DNA of 64,000 nucleotides. It comes from Ichthyophis bannanicus (lineage: Eukaryota; Chordata; Amphibia; Gymnophiona; Ichthyophiidae). A program made the translations under genes and the position numbers. This document shows positions 33,380 through 44,355 of the stretch, in pieces. A model generated the notes under the pieces. The model was not told the origin of the DNA. It worked only from the letters and a program-made list of their open reading frames with translations, and ran no database searches. The stretch is taken from positions 446,832,270-446,896,269 of the forward strand of contig CM066032.1 of assembly GCA_033557465.1 (NCBI GenBank), read 5' to 3'. Positions within the stretch are counted from its first letter, which is position 1, and the number at the start of each line of letters is the position of its first letter.

Positions 33380-35020
33380 AGTTGATGTGGAGGCCAATTC
33401 AGATGAGGACATCCAGGTCTGCTGAAAAAGTGCAAGATGTGGACATCTGATACGGAGACGCGATAGCGCCGCATACAAATCAACGTACACGGGTACACGG
33501 AATATAAGTGAAAACGTATAAGCACATAAATGTCCTTTCCACATGGGAACACCTGCACGGCCAACACGTACAAATACATAAACACGCAAAAGCACTTTGT
33601 GTGCATAAATCACCCCGCTACGCACTCATGCACCCTGGTACCAGCGGTGACATGTGGGTCTGATGCCACGTCCACATGGATGGCTGAAAATGTCCACATC
33701 TGCATTGTGGCCCATGTGCAACAGGAAACAGAATGGAGTGATGCCCCCCCCCCCTCACAGGCAAGCACAGAGCTGGGTGTGAAAATAGCCACATGGCTGC
33801 CAAATTTCTCTGAGGTAGAGGCACGCCTGCTCTGCAGGCTAGTGCTGGAGGAGGAAGTAACACTGCTACCATTGAGGTGCAGAAGGCCAGCCCATGCAGC
33901 TGCATGCAGAGGCTAAGAGTGCATCAGAACCACATTAGTACAGTAAGTAAAGATTGCAGGAACAGAGGGGTGGGGCTGGGCGAGGGTGGGAAGAATGCCT
34001 GTGCAGGGAGATGAACAGTGCACAGAGCCAGGCAAGCAGCCCCAAAGCTATGTGAGTCAGGCTGTGGTGGACCTACAGAATGCATGGCCAGTGAGTCAGC
34101 ATGGGCTGTGATTGGGAAGGTGCCCCAGAGGAGAATGAGGGATCCAGGAATACAGACCCCCTTGAGGAGGGTGAGATCCCTGACACACCACCCAGTGCCA
34201 GTCCGCTGCAGAGGGTGGAGGAGGATGGTGAGGGCCAGCTGAGGGTGGCATGGATGGGAGCCGGCAGGTACTAGGGAGAGGGGACAGGAGTGAATAGGGG
34301 GAGGTGGGAGGCGATGGAGCGAGCCAGGGGAAGTAGGAGGGAGTGCAGGTGAGCAGGGGAAGGTAAGAGGTGATTGGAGCGAGCCAGGGGAGTTAGGAGG
34401 GGGTGTGAGCGAGCCAGGGGGCATGGGGAGAGATGTGAGCAAGGCTGTGGAGGTGGGAGGAGATGGAGGGGAGTGGATGGATGGTGTTGTGGATGGCAGT
34501 GGGCAGGTGGAGGAGGGTGTGGATGTGGGACAGAAGGGGGCAAGGCTGGGTCAGGGAGAACACAGGTGGGAGAAGGAGCTGTGGCTTGCGTGCAGGGTGA
34601 GATGAGAGTGGATGGAGATGTGCAAGGGGCAGAGGTCTGGGCTGTGGTTGCACCATGTTACATGTGCCCTGGCACTGTCCTGTGCAATGAGCCCCAGACC
34701 ACAGACGTAGACCACAGAACCCTGCAGCAGACCACACACATGGAGAGCAGCCAACTAGAGCCATGTTTATCCTGCAAGTCCCCTGGAGCTCATTGTGCAG
34801 CACCTGCAGGGCATCTGTGGAGACCTCTAGACCCTCTCCCGGGAGGTACAGTGGCTCACAGAGACCCACACATCCCCACCAGTCCCATAGGGACGTGGGA
34901 GTGGCTCCTAGTAAGTCACGATGGACATGTGGGCTTGTAGTTGGCTGATATGTTTTTCATTGCTGGTACTGCCACCTGGGGGTGGCATGCCTGGCCCATG
35001 TTTTGCAATAACACTGGTTA
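33380..35020 (+). pseudogene. Harbinger-like Myb/SANT ORF remnant (second copy)
   Basis: At 33800-33870, after a stretch that is in frame with ATWLP, the plus strand reads PNFSEVEARLLCRLVLEEE, matching the start of the Myb/SANT-like DNA-binding proteins of Harbinger elements (compare FAWKHNFSKGESTLLLEAIL at 47940). Downstream, EEGEIPDTPPSASPLQRVEE (about 34155-34220, shifted frame) resembles the acidic linker. Composition matches the Harbinger region from 36.9 kb on. Stops and shifts make it non-functional, and the longer Gly/Arg-rich frames at 34374-34940 are compositional. Confidence 0.5.
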
Positions 35021-36718
35021 CCCAACCTCTAGAGGGATGGTAAGGAAATCCATAGTACTACCTTTTAACTTTCAAAAGGGAGACTATGATAAAATGAGGA
35101 AAATAGCTAAGAAAAAAAACTAAAAGGAACAGTTGCAAAGGTTAAAGACTTACATCAAGCTTGGGTGTTGTTTAAAAAAACTATCTTGGAAACCCAGACC
35201 AGCTGTATTCCACACTTTAAGAAAAGTGGAAGTCCGAAAACTGCCAACATGGTTTAAAGGTGAGGTCAGAAAGGCTATTGTTGCCAAAAAAGCATCTTTC
35301 AGGAAATGGAAAATAGAGCCAAATGACGAAAACTGGAAGCAGCAGAAACACTGGCAAGTTAGATGCAAGGCATTGATAAGGCAGGGAAAGAGAGTTTTTG
35401 AGAAGAAGCTTGCTGCAAAAAAAAAAAAGGTGGAATCACGCAGCCAACCTGTGTAAATGTAATTATTGTAGAACTGTAACTATGTAAATATGTAAACCTA
35501 AAACTTTAAGTGTCTAACCCTGCGTGGTGTGTCTAACCTCCAATCTCTGTATATACGATCCCAATTCTCATGTCCTGATTTAACATTTCCCAAAATTTGT
35601 AATCAAACCGCTGCTGATCGCTGGAAGTAGCGGTATATAAGTGTAAACTAAATAAAATAAATAAATAAATAAAGTAATAAAGATTTTTTCAAGTACATTC
35701 ATAGCAAAACACATGTGAGAGAGTCAGTTGGAACACTAGATGATAGAGGGATCAAAGGGGCACTAAGAGGGGACAAGGCTATAGAAGAGAGACTGAATGA
35801 ATTCTTTGCTTCGGTCCTGACTGAGGAAGATGTAGGGATGTTACCCATGACTGAAGTGGTATTTAAAGGTGATACTGCGGAAGCAATGAAGAAAATATCG
35901 ATACACCGGGAAGATGTATTACAACTATTTGATAAACTGAAGAGCAGCAAATCACCTGGACCGGATGGTATACATCCAAGGGTGTTGAAAGAACTGAACT
36001 ATGAGATTTCAGACCTGCTGTTAGTAATCTGTGAACTATCATTAAAATCATCTGTAATACCTGAAGATTGGAGAATGGCCAATGTAACACCAATTTTTAA
36101 AAAGGGTTTCAGAGGTGATCAGGGAAACTACAGACTGGTGAGCCTGACATCAGTACTGGGAAAAATGGTAGAAACCATCATAAAGAACAAAATTATTGAA
36201 CATGTAGATAGTCATGGCTTAATGGGAGACAGCCAAAATGGCTTTAGACAAGGAAGATCTTGTCTTACTATTCTGTTATATTTTTTTGAAGATGTGAATA
36301 AACAGGTAGACAAAGGTAAGTCAGTTGATATAGTGTATCTGGACTTTCAGAAAGACTTTGGCAAGGTCCCTCATCAGAGACATTTGGCAAAACTAAAAAG
36401 TCATGGGATAGGAGGCAGTGTACTATTGTGGATCAGGAACTGGTTAAAAGATAGAAAAGAAGAGGGTAGGGCTAAATGGCCAATTTTCCCAATAGAGAAA
36501 GGTGAATAGTGGAGTACCTCAGGGATCTGTGCTGGGTCCGCCGCTTTTTAACATATTCAGAAATGACCTGGAAATGGGAATAACAAGTGAGGCTATCAAA
36601 TTTGCAGATGACACAAAACTATTTAAAGTTGTTAAAACCCATGAGGATTGTGAAAATTGCAAGAGGATTTTGATAAATTGGAAGACTGGGCATCCAGATG
36701 GCAGATGAATTTAATGTG
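35021..36718 (+). pseudogene. CR1 LINE, EN-RT linker and RT, 3' end lost
   Basis: It starts with RKSIVLPFNFQKGDYDKMRK (35040-35100) and continues through the CR1 linker to 35430, where an L2 tail intervenes. It resumes at 35672 with the open frame 35715-36509 (264 codons: FKGDTAEAMKKISI, SPGPDGIHPRVLKEL, ANVTPIFKKG, HVDSHGLMGDSQNGF, VYLDFQKDFGK). A frameshift at about 36462 leads to [14 protein letters not shown] and KFADDTKLF (36502-36708). Homology stops abruptly at 36718 without a 3'UTR, so the right side was deleted or cut. Confidence 0.9.
35430..35671 (+). mobile_element. L2 LINE 3' tail fragment in CR1
   Basis: It separates the CR1 codons for EKKLAAK and those for NKDFFKYIHSKTH. It has the hairpin ACCGCTGC...GTAGCGGT (35607-35634) and ends TAAATAAAATAAATAAATAA. 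The A-rich target makes the exact limits ambiguous. Confidence 0.85.
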
Positions 36719-36751
36719 AACTCTGTTGTTGGGTCTAACACATGCCGCAGC

Positions 36752-36903
36752 CAATGTTCTCTTTAAGCTACGCTGGGTCCTCCGCCGGCATTCCCGCTGG
36801 TAGGAGGAGGGGCAGAGCATCGATCATGCTGCATCTCCCCCCCCCCAGCAGGAATGTCGGCGGAGGACACAGCGCAGCTGAGAGGGTACATTGGGCACAA
36901 TCC
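36752..36903. mobile_element. Palindromic hAT-like MITE (152 bp)
   Basis: CAATGTTCTCTTTAAGCTAC at the left is mirrored by CAGCTGAGAGGGTACATTG at the right. The interior CCTCCGCCGGCATTCC is mirrored by GGAATGTCGGCGGAGG, around GAGCATCGATCATGCTGC. CAATGTTCCCTCTAAGC-type ends are familiar from vertebrate hAT MITEs. No matching 8-bp flanks are seen. Confidence 0.7.
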
Positions 36904-37559
36904 ATGACCACCCTGGTGCCTAGTGCTGGCAAGCCATAGGGGGAGCCTTGCCTGTAAATGTGGTACAGTGTGGGAGGGGACATAGGAGGAACAGGTGCAC
37001 CCTGGCACTGCATGGGCTGCGGTATGTGGCTGGGAAAGTCATGACATGAATGGCGGCTGCTGGTGCAAGGGTGACACCCATGACTGTATGGATCGGGGTG
37101 GTATGCTAGGTGGCTGCACGGACAGGTGGTTGCATATGTAGTGGAGGTGCTCCCTGAGTAGGGGCACAAGGATGGGAGACTGCAGGGGAGGTACAAGCGG
37201 ATGGATGATATGGGCAAGGCAGTAGTGTGAGGTGGACAGTGCAGTAGGTGGTGGGTGCAGTGACAGAGCCATGGTGGGCGGGCGGTGAGGTGTTCACAGG
37301 GGCTATGGCGGGCAGGGGCAAGTGTGGCTGGCAAGTGGGTGTGGTGCGTTCGGCGCCCACGCATCCTCTGCTGCAGTGTATGGATGTCACGGTTGTATGC
37401 ACAGGGATATGATGGCCTTGGGGGACCAGTCAGTACCCACAGCGGTGCACAGTTGCCCGGTCACAGGTCTCCCTTGCTGGCCAATGCACACACCCTTCTT
37501 TAGTGTGGGCCTATGTTAGGCATCTACCTCTCACCCCCAGTGGTGTACATTGGAGCCAC

Positions 37560-37954
37560 TGCCTCCAGGGACCCAGACACGTATCCCTAGAGGCAGGCAC
37601 CCATCTTCGAAGGGTGTACAGCCCAGGTTACACCTGCTCACCCTCCCCTGGCACCAAGATGACAACAGCAGGACAGGCCTACCCCAGGTAAAGTGTGTCT
37701 GCAGGAGGTCCAGACATGTCACAACACCCTTCAGGAACACCATGCCATGTGTTTGTGGTGGTGGCACACCATCATCATCCATATCCTCCAGCTCAGGCCC
37801 AGCTACATCAGGTGCTGGCTGCCTCTGGCGTATTGTATAATTATGTAGCATGCAGCAGGCCATGAACATGCCAGGTTTTACCTCAGCTCCCCGGGCATTT
37901 ATGGTCTGATGATCAGTGTGAGGAGCCAGTCCTACAGTGGGTACCATTGGTCAC
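37560..37954 (-). pseudogene. Harbinger transposase, second exon (broken)
   Basis: A polypyrimidine tract and CTGCAG acceptor (37955-37975) precede this exon. Joined in phase to the last codon of the exon ending at 44356, it gives WLLG-DQWYPL, the segment with the second catalytic Asp of HARBI1-type DDE transposases (usual form GDSGYPL). A TAG follows at once, then DWLLTLI. A deletion then appears to remove the region with the catalytic Glu. The frame at 37947-37700 carries FMACCMLHNYTIRQRQP and an acidic LEDMDDDG tail, the expected C-terminus. The product cannot be active. Confidence 0.75.
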
Positions 37955-38308
37955 CTGCAGGTGTTGGGGGGGGGGGAAGGAGAACAATGTTTAATGGTGG
38001 CCCACCCCCAGGTATGTATTTGCCCATGCACCACATCCAACCCCAGCACTCCCCACATGCATGTGTGTCTTACTTGTGTCAGGCTGCATGTGCACATGCA
38101 GGGCACTGTGGCAAGCCTCATCCCCCCAACCTATTGGTGCTGTGCATGTCGTGACAATGTGCACCTACTGGCATACCCCTGTAAGACAGGTGTGCAGCCC
38201 CCACATGCAGGGATACATTATTGGGAATGTAACCACTGCCCCAAGCCAGTGATTTGTTTCCAACTCCATGCACCTCACCATGGTGGGAATGCCCTGTGGG
38301 CATACTCT

Positions 38309-38410
38309 ACTACTACTTAGCATTTATATAGTGCTACCAGTCATATGCAGCGCTGTACAGTATAGACATGTAAGAGACAATCCCTGCTCATCAGAGCTTA
38401 CAATCGAGTC
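38309..38410 (-). mobile_element. Short retroposon tail, TACTAC-ended
   Basis: TACTACTACTTAGCATTTAT, then AGTGCTACCAG, GCAGCGCTGTACAGTAT and CAGAGCTTACAATCGA. In reverse this is a widespread vertebrate LINE/SINE 3' end (TGTAAGCTC...GTACAGCGCTGC...TAGTAGTAG). It directly abuts the L2 at 38416. Confidence 0.65.
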
Positions 38411-38420
38411 AACTCTGCCC

Positions 38421-39949
38421 TTCCCTGCCCCCACCACCATCCGCAGCTCTCCCCGACAAGGGGATAGAGCCTCCGGCAGGGGAGCAGAAGGACGCCGATC
38501 TTCCGCCCATTCGAGGCGCATCTGGACTATTTAAACTTTGCGCCATCAGGCGCGTGCTCTTCCCTGCCCCCACCACCATCCGCAGCTCTCCCCAACAAGG
38601 GGATAGAGCCTCCGACAGGGGAGCAGAAGGACGCTGATCTTCCGCCCATTCGGGGCGCACCTGGACTATTTAAATTTCGCGCCATCAGGCGCGTGCTCTT
38701 CCCTGCCCCCACCACCATCCGCAGCTCTCCCCGACAAGGGGATAGAGCCTCCGGCAGGGGAGCAGAAGGACGCCGATCTTCCGCCCATTCGGGGCGCACC
38801 TGGACTATTTAAACTTCGCGACATTAGGCGCGTGCTCTTCCCTGCCCCCACCACCATCCGCAGCTCTCCCCGACAAGGGATAGAGCCTCCGGCAGGGGAG
38901 CAGAAGGACGCCGATCTTCCGCCCATTCGGGGCGCACCTGGACTATTTAAACTTCGCGACATCAGGCGCGTGCTCTTCCCTGCCCCCACCACCATCCGCA
39001 GCTCTCCCCAACAAGGGGATAGAGCCTCCGGCAGGGGAGCAGAAGGACGCCGATCTTCCGCCCATTTGGGGCGCACCTGGACTATTTAAACTTCGCGCCA
39101 TCAGGCGCGTGCTCTCTTCCCTGCCCCCACCACCATCCGCAGCTCTCCCCGACAAGGGATAGAGCCTCCGGCAGGGGAGCAGAAGGACGCCGATCTTCCG
39201 CCCATTCGGGGCGCACCTGGACTATTTAAACTTCGCGCCATCAGGCGCGTGCTCTTCCCTGCCCCCACCACCATCCGCAGCTCTCCCCGACAAGGGGATA
39301 GAGCCTCCGGCAGGGGAGCAGAAGGACGCCGATCTTCCGCCCATTCGGGGCGCACCTGGACTATTTAAACTTCGCGCCATCAGGCGCGTGCTCTTCCCTG
39401 CCCCCACCACCATCCGCAGCTCTCCCCAACAAGGGGATAGAGCCTCCGGCAGGGGAGCAGAAGGACGCCGATCTTCCGCCCATTCGGGGCGCACCTGGAC
39501 TATTTAAACTTCGCGCCATCAGGCGCGTGCTCTTCCCTGCCCCCACCACCATCCGCAGCTCTCCCCGACAAGGGGATAGAGCCTCCGGCAGGGGAGCAGA
39601 AGGACGCCGATCTTCCGCCCATTCGGGGCGCACCTGGACTATTTAAACTTCGCGCCATCAGGCGCGTGCTCTTCCCTGCCCCCACCACCATCCGCAGCTC
39701 TCCCCGACAAGGGGATAGAGCCTCCGGCAGGGGAGCAGAAGGACGCCGATCTTCCACCCATTCGGGGCGCACCTGGACTATTTAAACTTCGCGCCATCAG
39801 GCGCGTGCTCTTCTCTGCCCCCACCACCATCCGCAGCTCTCCCCGACAAGGGGATAGAGCCTCCGGCAGGGGAGCAGAAGGACGCCGATCTTCCGCCCAT
39901 TCGGGGCGCACCTGGACTATTTAAACTTCGTGACATCAGGCGCGCCCGC
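38421..39949 (+). repeat. 11 x 139-bp tandem monomers, 5' end of the L2
   Basis: TTCCCTGCCCCCACCACC starts units at 38421, 38560, 38699, 38838, 38976, 39117, 39255, 39394, 39533, 39672 and 39811. Most periods are 139 bp (138-141 where a G is lost or CT is gained). Each unit is GC- and CpG-rich with one TATA-like ACTATTTAAA. Units are nearly identical. The minus-strand 90-codon frames through them are repeats of the same accidental ORF. Position suggests a promoter array. Confidence 0.93.
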
Positions 39950-40990
39950 GCCTCTGCGGGCCCGCGCCTGAGGGCCTCGCCAGAGGGCCCTTTGGCGTGG
40001 CCCTTAGGCGGAGGCCCGAGGGAGGCCTCAGAAAAATTGGAATATCAGCCCATCAGCTTCCTCTGAACAAGGAAGATTAGAACACCGCCAGCTCATGGTC
40101 TTGCCGCGCTAAGATCCTGAATCCTCTTAAGCCCAGAGTTCCAGCAACCAACACCGCAGCCATCTTCGTTGGCTCCCCGGTCGGGGTAGAGCACAGGGCG
40201 TTCAGCAAGTTCCTGCTCCTGCACTCCAACCCAATCGGGGTTGTGGGAGGTCCCAGCAGCCCGGCACGACAGGCGGGAAACAAACTTCAACCCAAGTGAA
40301 TAATCTCCAAACGAAGCTCCAGCTCATCACCATACAACAGATTTCGAAAAGACTTACTCACATGTAGAGAACTTACTTTCGGAAGGACACCAACTGAGTA
40401 CAGTTCTTTTCAAGTGATTTTCTGACCCAAGCTCTCCTAGGAAGGATTGAGCTCCCAACGTGGTCAACACCACCTATAATCATAGTCACACCTACATCAG
40501 GAACTGCAAGTATTATCAACACATCTAGAACAGTAATAGCCTCTTTAATATTGCTTATCCCCATAACGCTGCTTGCTGCCATTATTTACTGTTGCCAGTA
40601 TCTACCTTCATTTGCTATATCTATTATTGCCTGTATTTACTGTTGCCAGTATCTACCTTCATTTGCTATATCTATTATTGCCTGTATTTACTGTTGCCAG
40701 TATCTACCTTCATTCTACTGTAATTACTGTTGTCTGTATTTACTGATGCCAATAACTACTCTCATTCTACTCTAAATCTACTGTGGTACCTTCTACTGTT
40801 GACAGTAACTCTACCCTCACTCAAATGAGTCCCCGTACTACTCTCGCCAGTAACTCACCCTCACTCAACTGTGTCACGCTTAATCTTCCTGTAATAAATT
40901 AGAAGCAACTGCCTGTCGAAAAACATTCACAACTAGAAACCTCTCCAACTGTCTTACATCTTCCTCTACCCCCCTTGTACCGACACAGAA
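39950..40990 (+). promoter_or_regulatory. L2 5'UTR downstream of the monomers
   Basis: It starts with GCGCCTGAGGGCCTCGCCAG and AGGGCCCTTTGGCGTGGC, both also present after the unrelated monomers of the other L2 (57405-57450). It becomes T-rich towards the ORF and holds the 51-bp repeat at 40591-40710. No long ORF. Confidence 0.7.
40580..40735 (+). repeat. 51-bp tandem repeat in the L2 5'UTR (about 2.8 units)
   Basis: GTTGCCAGTATCTACCTTCA starts at 40591, 40642 and 40693. The period is divisible by three, which produces a repeated hydrophobic frame (40551-40775). The other full-length-like L2 has a 60-63-bp repeat at the corresponding place (57566-57720). Confidence 0.9.
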
Positions 40991-40999
40991 AGATCCAAA

Positions 41000-41959
41000 A
41001 TGAAGCACATAACCCTCACCCTTATGAGTCTTTACCTTCTACTCACTATCTTGCCATCCAGCTCACTAGCTCTAACGGCAGCACAAAACCACATCCCAAA
41101 GCTCTCAACTGGTGGAAGAAAATGGCCCGATGACTCCAACAACCTCTATCATGGAGCGAGCTATCCACGCCGCCCCCACTTAATTTATATCCCTCTACAA
41201 AACTCCTCAAAACCCAAGCAAAATAAACGCCCACACACTAACAGCCTGAAGTGCGCACTCATTAACTCTCGATCACTTCGCAAAAAATGGCCAGCAATCA
41301 CTGAAACAATAACGCATCTTAACCTAGATATCATTATGATCACCGAGACCTGGCTCTCACCGGAAGATAATACCATCCTCAATCAACTTCTACCACCTAA
41401 CTTCGTTACTTTCACCAGCCACAGGCAAAACAAAAGGGGTGGAGGAGTTGCCGTCATCACCAGATCTGACCTTCAATTTGAAATGGTAGAAGCCAGCAAC
41501 ACCAATGCTCTTGAAACAGTATCTATATCCAACCACCTTTGCTCCATAAACCTTATTTATAGAGCGCCCTCTCCTGATCCAGACAACCTCTCCAGTATCA
41601 TAAACCTAGCATCTAACACCTATGTTCCACATAGACCAAATTGGATATTAGGTGATTTTAACTTGCCATCCCTACAGGACAATCAGGCAGCCGCCTTCAT
41701 AGAGGCCCTAGACATCCTAGGATATACCCAATTGGTACAAGAACCTACGCACACAAAAGGCAATATTCTCGACCTGATATTCGCCCCACAAACAGTGCTT
41801 CAACAAGCACAAAACGTCACGTTATCACTAACAGCAGTCCCATGGTCGGATCATAAGCTTATCTCCTTCCAAATTCCAACCCCCATCAAGTCACAAAGGC
41901 CTATCATGAACTCACAAACAAACACAATCTCAAACGCCAGAAGATTTCAAACCGTTTAA
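41000..41959 (+). CDS. L2 endonuclease domain (APE type)
   Basis: 320 codons including the stop. Residues 1-26 are hydrophobic and signal-peptide-like, which is unusual. The endonuclease follows: INSRS (88-92), ITETWLSPEDN (114-124, metal-binding Glu), RGGGVAVI (146-153), YRAPSPD (187-193), LGDFNLP (217-223, catalytic Asp/Asn) and WSDHKLI (282-288, catalytic Asp-His). It nicks target DNA for target-primed reverse transcription. A one-base shift near 41950 ends this frame; the RT continues in the +1 frame, open from there. In L2 both domains normally form one protein. Confidence 0.92.
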   Translation: MKHITLTLMSLYLLLTILPSSSLALTAAQNHIPKLSTGGRKWPDDSNNLYHGASYPRRPHLIYIPLQNSSKPKQNKRPHTNSLKCALINSRSLRKKWPAITETITHLNLDIIMITETWLSPEDNTILNQLLPPNFVTFTSHRQNKRGGGVAVITRSDLQFEMVEASNTNALETVSISNHLCSINLIYRAPSPDPDNLSSIINLASNTYVPHRPNWILGDFNLPSLQDNQAAAFIEALDILGYTQLVQEPTHTKGNILDLIFAPQTVLQQAQNVTLSLTAVPWSDHKLISFQIPTPIKSQRPIMNSQTNTISNARRFQTV

Positions 41960-43838
41960 CAAAGAACGCATCCTTGCTGAAACAAACTCTCTCCTTGACA
42001 AGACCTCACAAGACCTAGACATCCTAATTTCCACGTGGAACAGCAAACTCAGCGCGATCGCAATCTGTCCCACCACAACTAAAGCCCCAAAGAAAAGACC
42101 ATCCGCACCATGGTTTACAGCTGACCTAAAGGCGTCTCTAACCCTCCTACGAAGATTGGAAAAGCGCTGGAGGAAATCACGTACCAGCAGTGACCAAACA
42201 GCATACATCCAACTCCTACACACACATCGCAAGGCCGTCACCGACAAGATGAAACAACATCACACAGACACTCTGAAACGTTCATTAAACAAGCCGCATG
42301 ACCTCTTCAACCTGGTCAAATCTCTTGCCAAAGAACCGACTCCGGAGCGCACAGGATCTATACACCCACAGGAGTATGCCGTCTTTATGCAATCAAAATT
42401 ATGCAAAACTGACAAGATGGTTATACCGGACCCCCCTGATTATCAAGTATGCGCAACATATCTATCCACCTTCACCACACCATCCAAGAGAACTATCGAA
42501 GACACCATCGCTACCATAAATACTTCCACCTCATACTCAGACCCATGTCCAGCATTCTGGATAAAAGATCTGCGATCCGACCTTGCCCCAATCTTAACCA
42601 AAATGATAGGACTATCATTGAGCACAGGGTCGTTCCCATCCACGCTCAAACAGACCTCCGTCAGACCGCTGCTCAAGGACATCAAATTAGATCCTCAAAA
42701 GGTCGAGTCCTACAGACCTATTTCTAGTATTCCGATGCTCGCTAAAATCGTTGAAAAAATAGTCTACAGGCAGCTACAAGATCATGTGGACACCAACGCA
42801 CCTCTAGATCCATCGCAACACGGATTCAGAGAATCACACGGAGTAGAAACACTACTCACTACTCTTTTCAACACCATAATATCAGGCATTGACAACTCAC
42901 GTACAGGCTTCGCACTCATCTTCTTGGATATTGCCGCAGCCTTCGACTCAGTCTGCCATGAGATTCTCCTGATTCGGCTAAGGGAGAAAGGCATCACCGA
43001 AACAGCTCTGGAGTGGTGCAGGTCTTACCTGTCTGGAAGATGGCAACACGTACGAGCAAATGGAACCACATCCGAGCCATTCCTACAGAGCCAAGGAGTC
43101 CCTCAAGGATCCTCACTGTCTTCACTTATGTTTAACATCTATATCCAACCCATTTGTAACATCATTAGATCGTTTAACGTGAGTTGCATGATTTACGCAG
43201 ACGATGTACTAATGTACCTGCCAATATCCCTGGAATGCCCGGATCTCACCCCACTAACTAAGTGTTTCAACGCAGTATCCGAATGGCTCCTCTCCCAAAA
43301 TCTGCGCATCCAACATAAGAAAACGGAGGTCCTGTTCATCTCTAGAAACCCTGAGTTTACACCACCTAATCATTTGGAAGTAGATAACGCCAAGCTGCAA
43401 GTAAAATCAGCCATACGGTATCTCGGAGTCACATTGGATCAAAACCTCAATATGAAGCAGCACATAGCAAAAACAGTAAGAGCGATCTACTTTAAGATCA
43501 GATCCCTTAGACACATACGCCCCCTACTCGAGCTGAGCGACTTCCGCACCATTTACCAAGCTCTCATCATCCCTCATTTTGACTATTCAAACGCCATCCT
43601 ACAAGGACTCCCTCAGGCAACCTTACATCCCTTACAACTCGCAATGAACAGTGCAGCGCGAATCCTCTTCGGAGCACCAAGGAGAGAGCATATCACACCC
43701 CTCCTGATGCAGCTGCACTGGCTCCCCATTCAAGCCAGGATTAGCTTCAAGACCTTAGTGATGACATTCAAGGCCATCAACGGGCTTTCCGCCTCCTCAG
43801 TATGTGACCTCATACAAACACCACACCCAACAGGATAA
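41960..43838 (+). CDS. L2 reverse transcriptase
   Basis: The frame is open from just after the shift at 41950; the first Met codon is at 42156, and numbering is from there. Motifs are SYRPISSIPMLAKIVEKI (185-202), HGFRESHGVETL (222-233), FLDIAAAFDS (256-265, first catalytic Asp), QGVPQGSSLS (313-322), IYADDVLMY (346-354, catalytic pair) and YLGVTLDQN (417 region). All expected residues are present. A second one-base shift near 43830 displaces the last about 70 codons into the next frame. No stop within the RT core indicates recent insertion. Confidence 0.93.
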
Positions 43839-44062
43839 GAAGAACCACCGCAGCCAACATGCTAGCAATACCAAAAGCCATGACAAGATGCTCCATATCA
43901 ACTTCAAATAGAGCCTTCAGTCTGAGCGCCCCAAGCCTATGGAACTCCCTACCACCACACATCAGAGCTATCCCCAACTTGAGCCAGTTCAGGAAGGCCT
44001 TAAAACAACTCCTCTTTATTAGATACCTTATAGACTCCCCGAACCACAGCCACCAGGTATGA
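43830..44062 (+). pseudogene. L2 ORF C-terminus after frameshift
   Basis: NRIRRTTAANMLAIPKA, then FSLSAPSLWNSLPPHIRA and FRKALKQLLFIRYL match the C-terminus of the 10558-11851 protein (LRRTTELNMVMVPKE, LCAPKLWNTLPPHIRA). It ends at TGA 44060-44062. The upstream frame ended at the TAA at 43836-43838. Confidence 0.9.
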
Positions 44063-44355
44063 CCAACTCACAATAACTCCATCCCACATGCATACAGTTA
44101 CCTATTTCAATGTTTCACACATGTAGATAGTTTCCCCTGTTATCCAAGTTGATTGCTCCTGTTTATTGTAATGACCTGACTCTTGTTTATTGTCGGATAC
44201 TGTTAGTTTTCTGTAAACCGCGCTGATCGCAAGTAGTGCGGTATATAAGAAATGTAAATAAATAAATAAATAAATAAACTCATCACATCCTGTGCGCCTA
44301 TGCTGCATAGTGACCCGCATGCATGTGCGCATCCTGCTGTACTGTCTCAACTTAC

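Larger units (their letters stand above)
38416..44276 (+). mobile_element. Near-intact full-length L2 LINE (5.86 kb)
   Basis: Order: 11 tandem 139-bp monomers, GC-rich 5'UTR, a 51-bp tandem repeat block, endonuclease, reverse transcriptase, 3'UTR, hairpin (44217-44242) and an AAAT-repeat tail. Flanks AACTC at 38411-38415 and 44277-44281 are a probable 5-bp duplication. Only two frameshifts break the coding region. It lies in the intron of a Harbinger transposase on the opposite strand. The RT is very like that of the young copy at 10291. Confidence 0.92.
37955..44355 (-). other. Intron of the Harbinger transposase, expanded by an L2
   Basis: On the minus strand the donor is CTAG|GTAAGT (44356/44355) and the acceptor is CTGCAG|GTGACC (37955/37954). 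Exon phases agree (one base, then two). Without the insertions at 38309-44276 the intron would be about 430-540 bp. The match of phase, splice sites and conserved protein order makes the intron convincing. Confidence 0.75.

Noticed and set aside
33924..34940. Long ORFs on both strands (172, 188 and 158 codons)
   Set aside because: They arise from GC-rich simple repeats (GGGGAGG, GAGCGAGCC). Both strands are open, the proteins are Pro/Leu/Ser or Gly/Arg-rich, and the area fits decayed Harbinger sequence.
36768..37402. 198-codon minus ORF and overlapping frames rich in His/Pro/Cys
   Set aside because: Low complexity, partly across a palindromic MITE, downstream of the transposase C-terminus; no domain.
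38324..39911. Series of 65-136-codon minus-strand ORFs with repeated sequence
   Set aside because: They are the same accidental frame repeated in each 139-bp monomer; the period is not divisible by three, so they do not fuse, and there is no start context or domain.
38421..39949. Centromere-like or simple satellite DNA
   Set aside because: The array is followed in the same orientation by an L2 5'UTR and ORF and lies inside a 5-bp target duplication, so it is part of the LINE.
38421..39949. CRISPR array
   Set aside because: Units are contiguous 139-bp repeats with no unique spacers, in vertebrate DNA.
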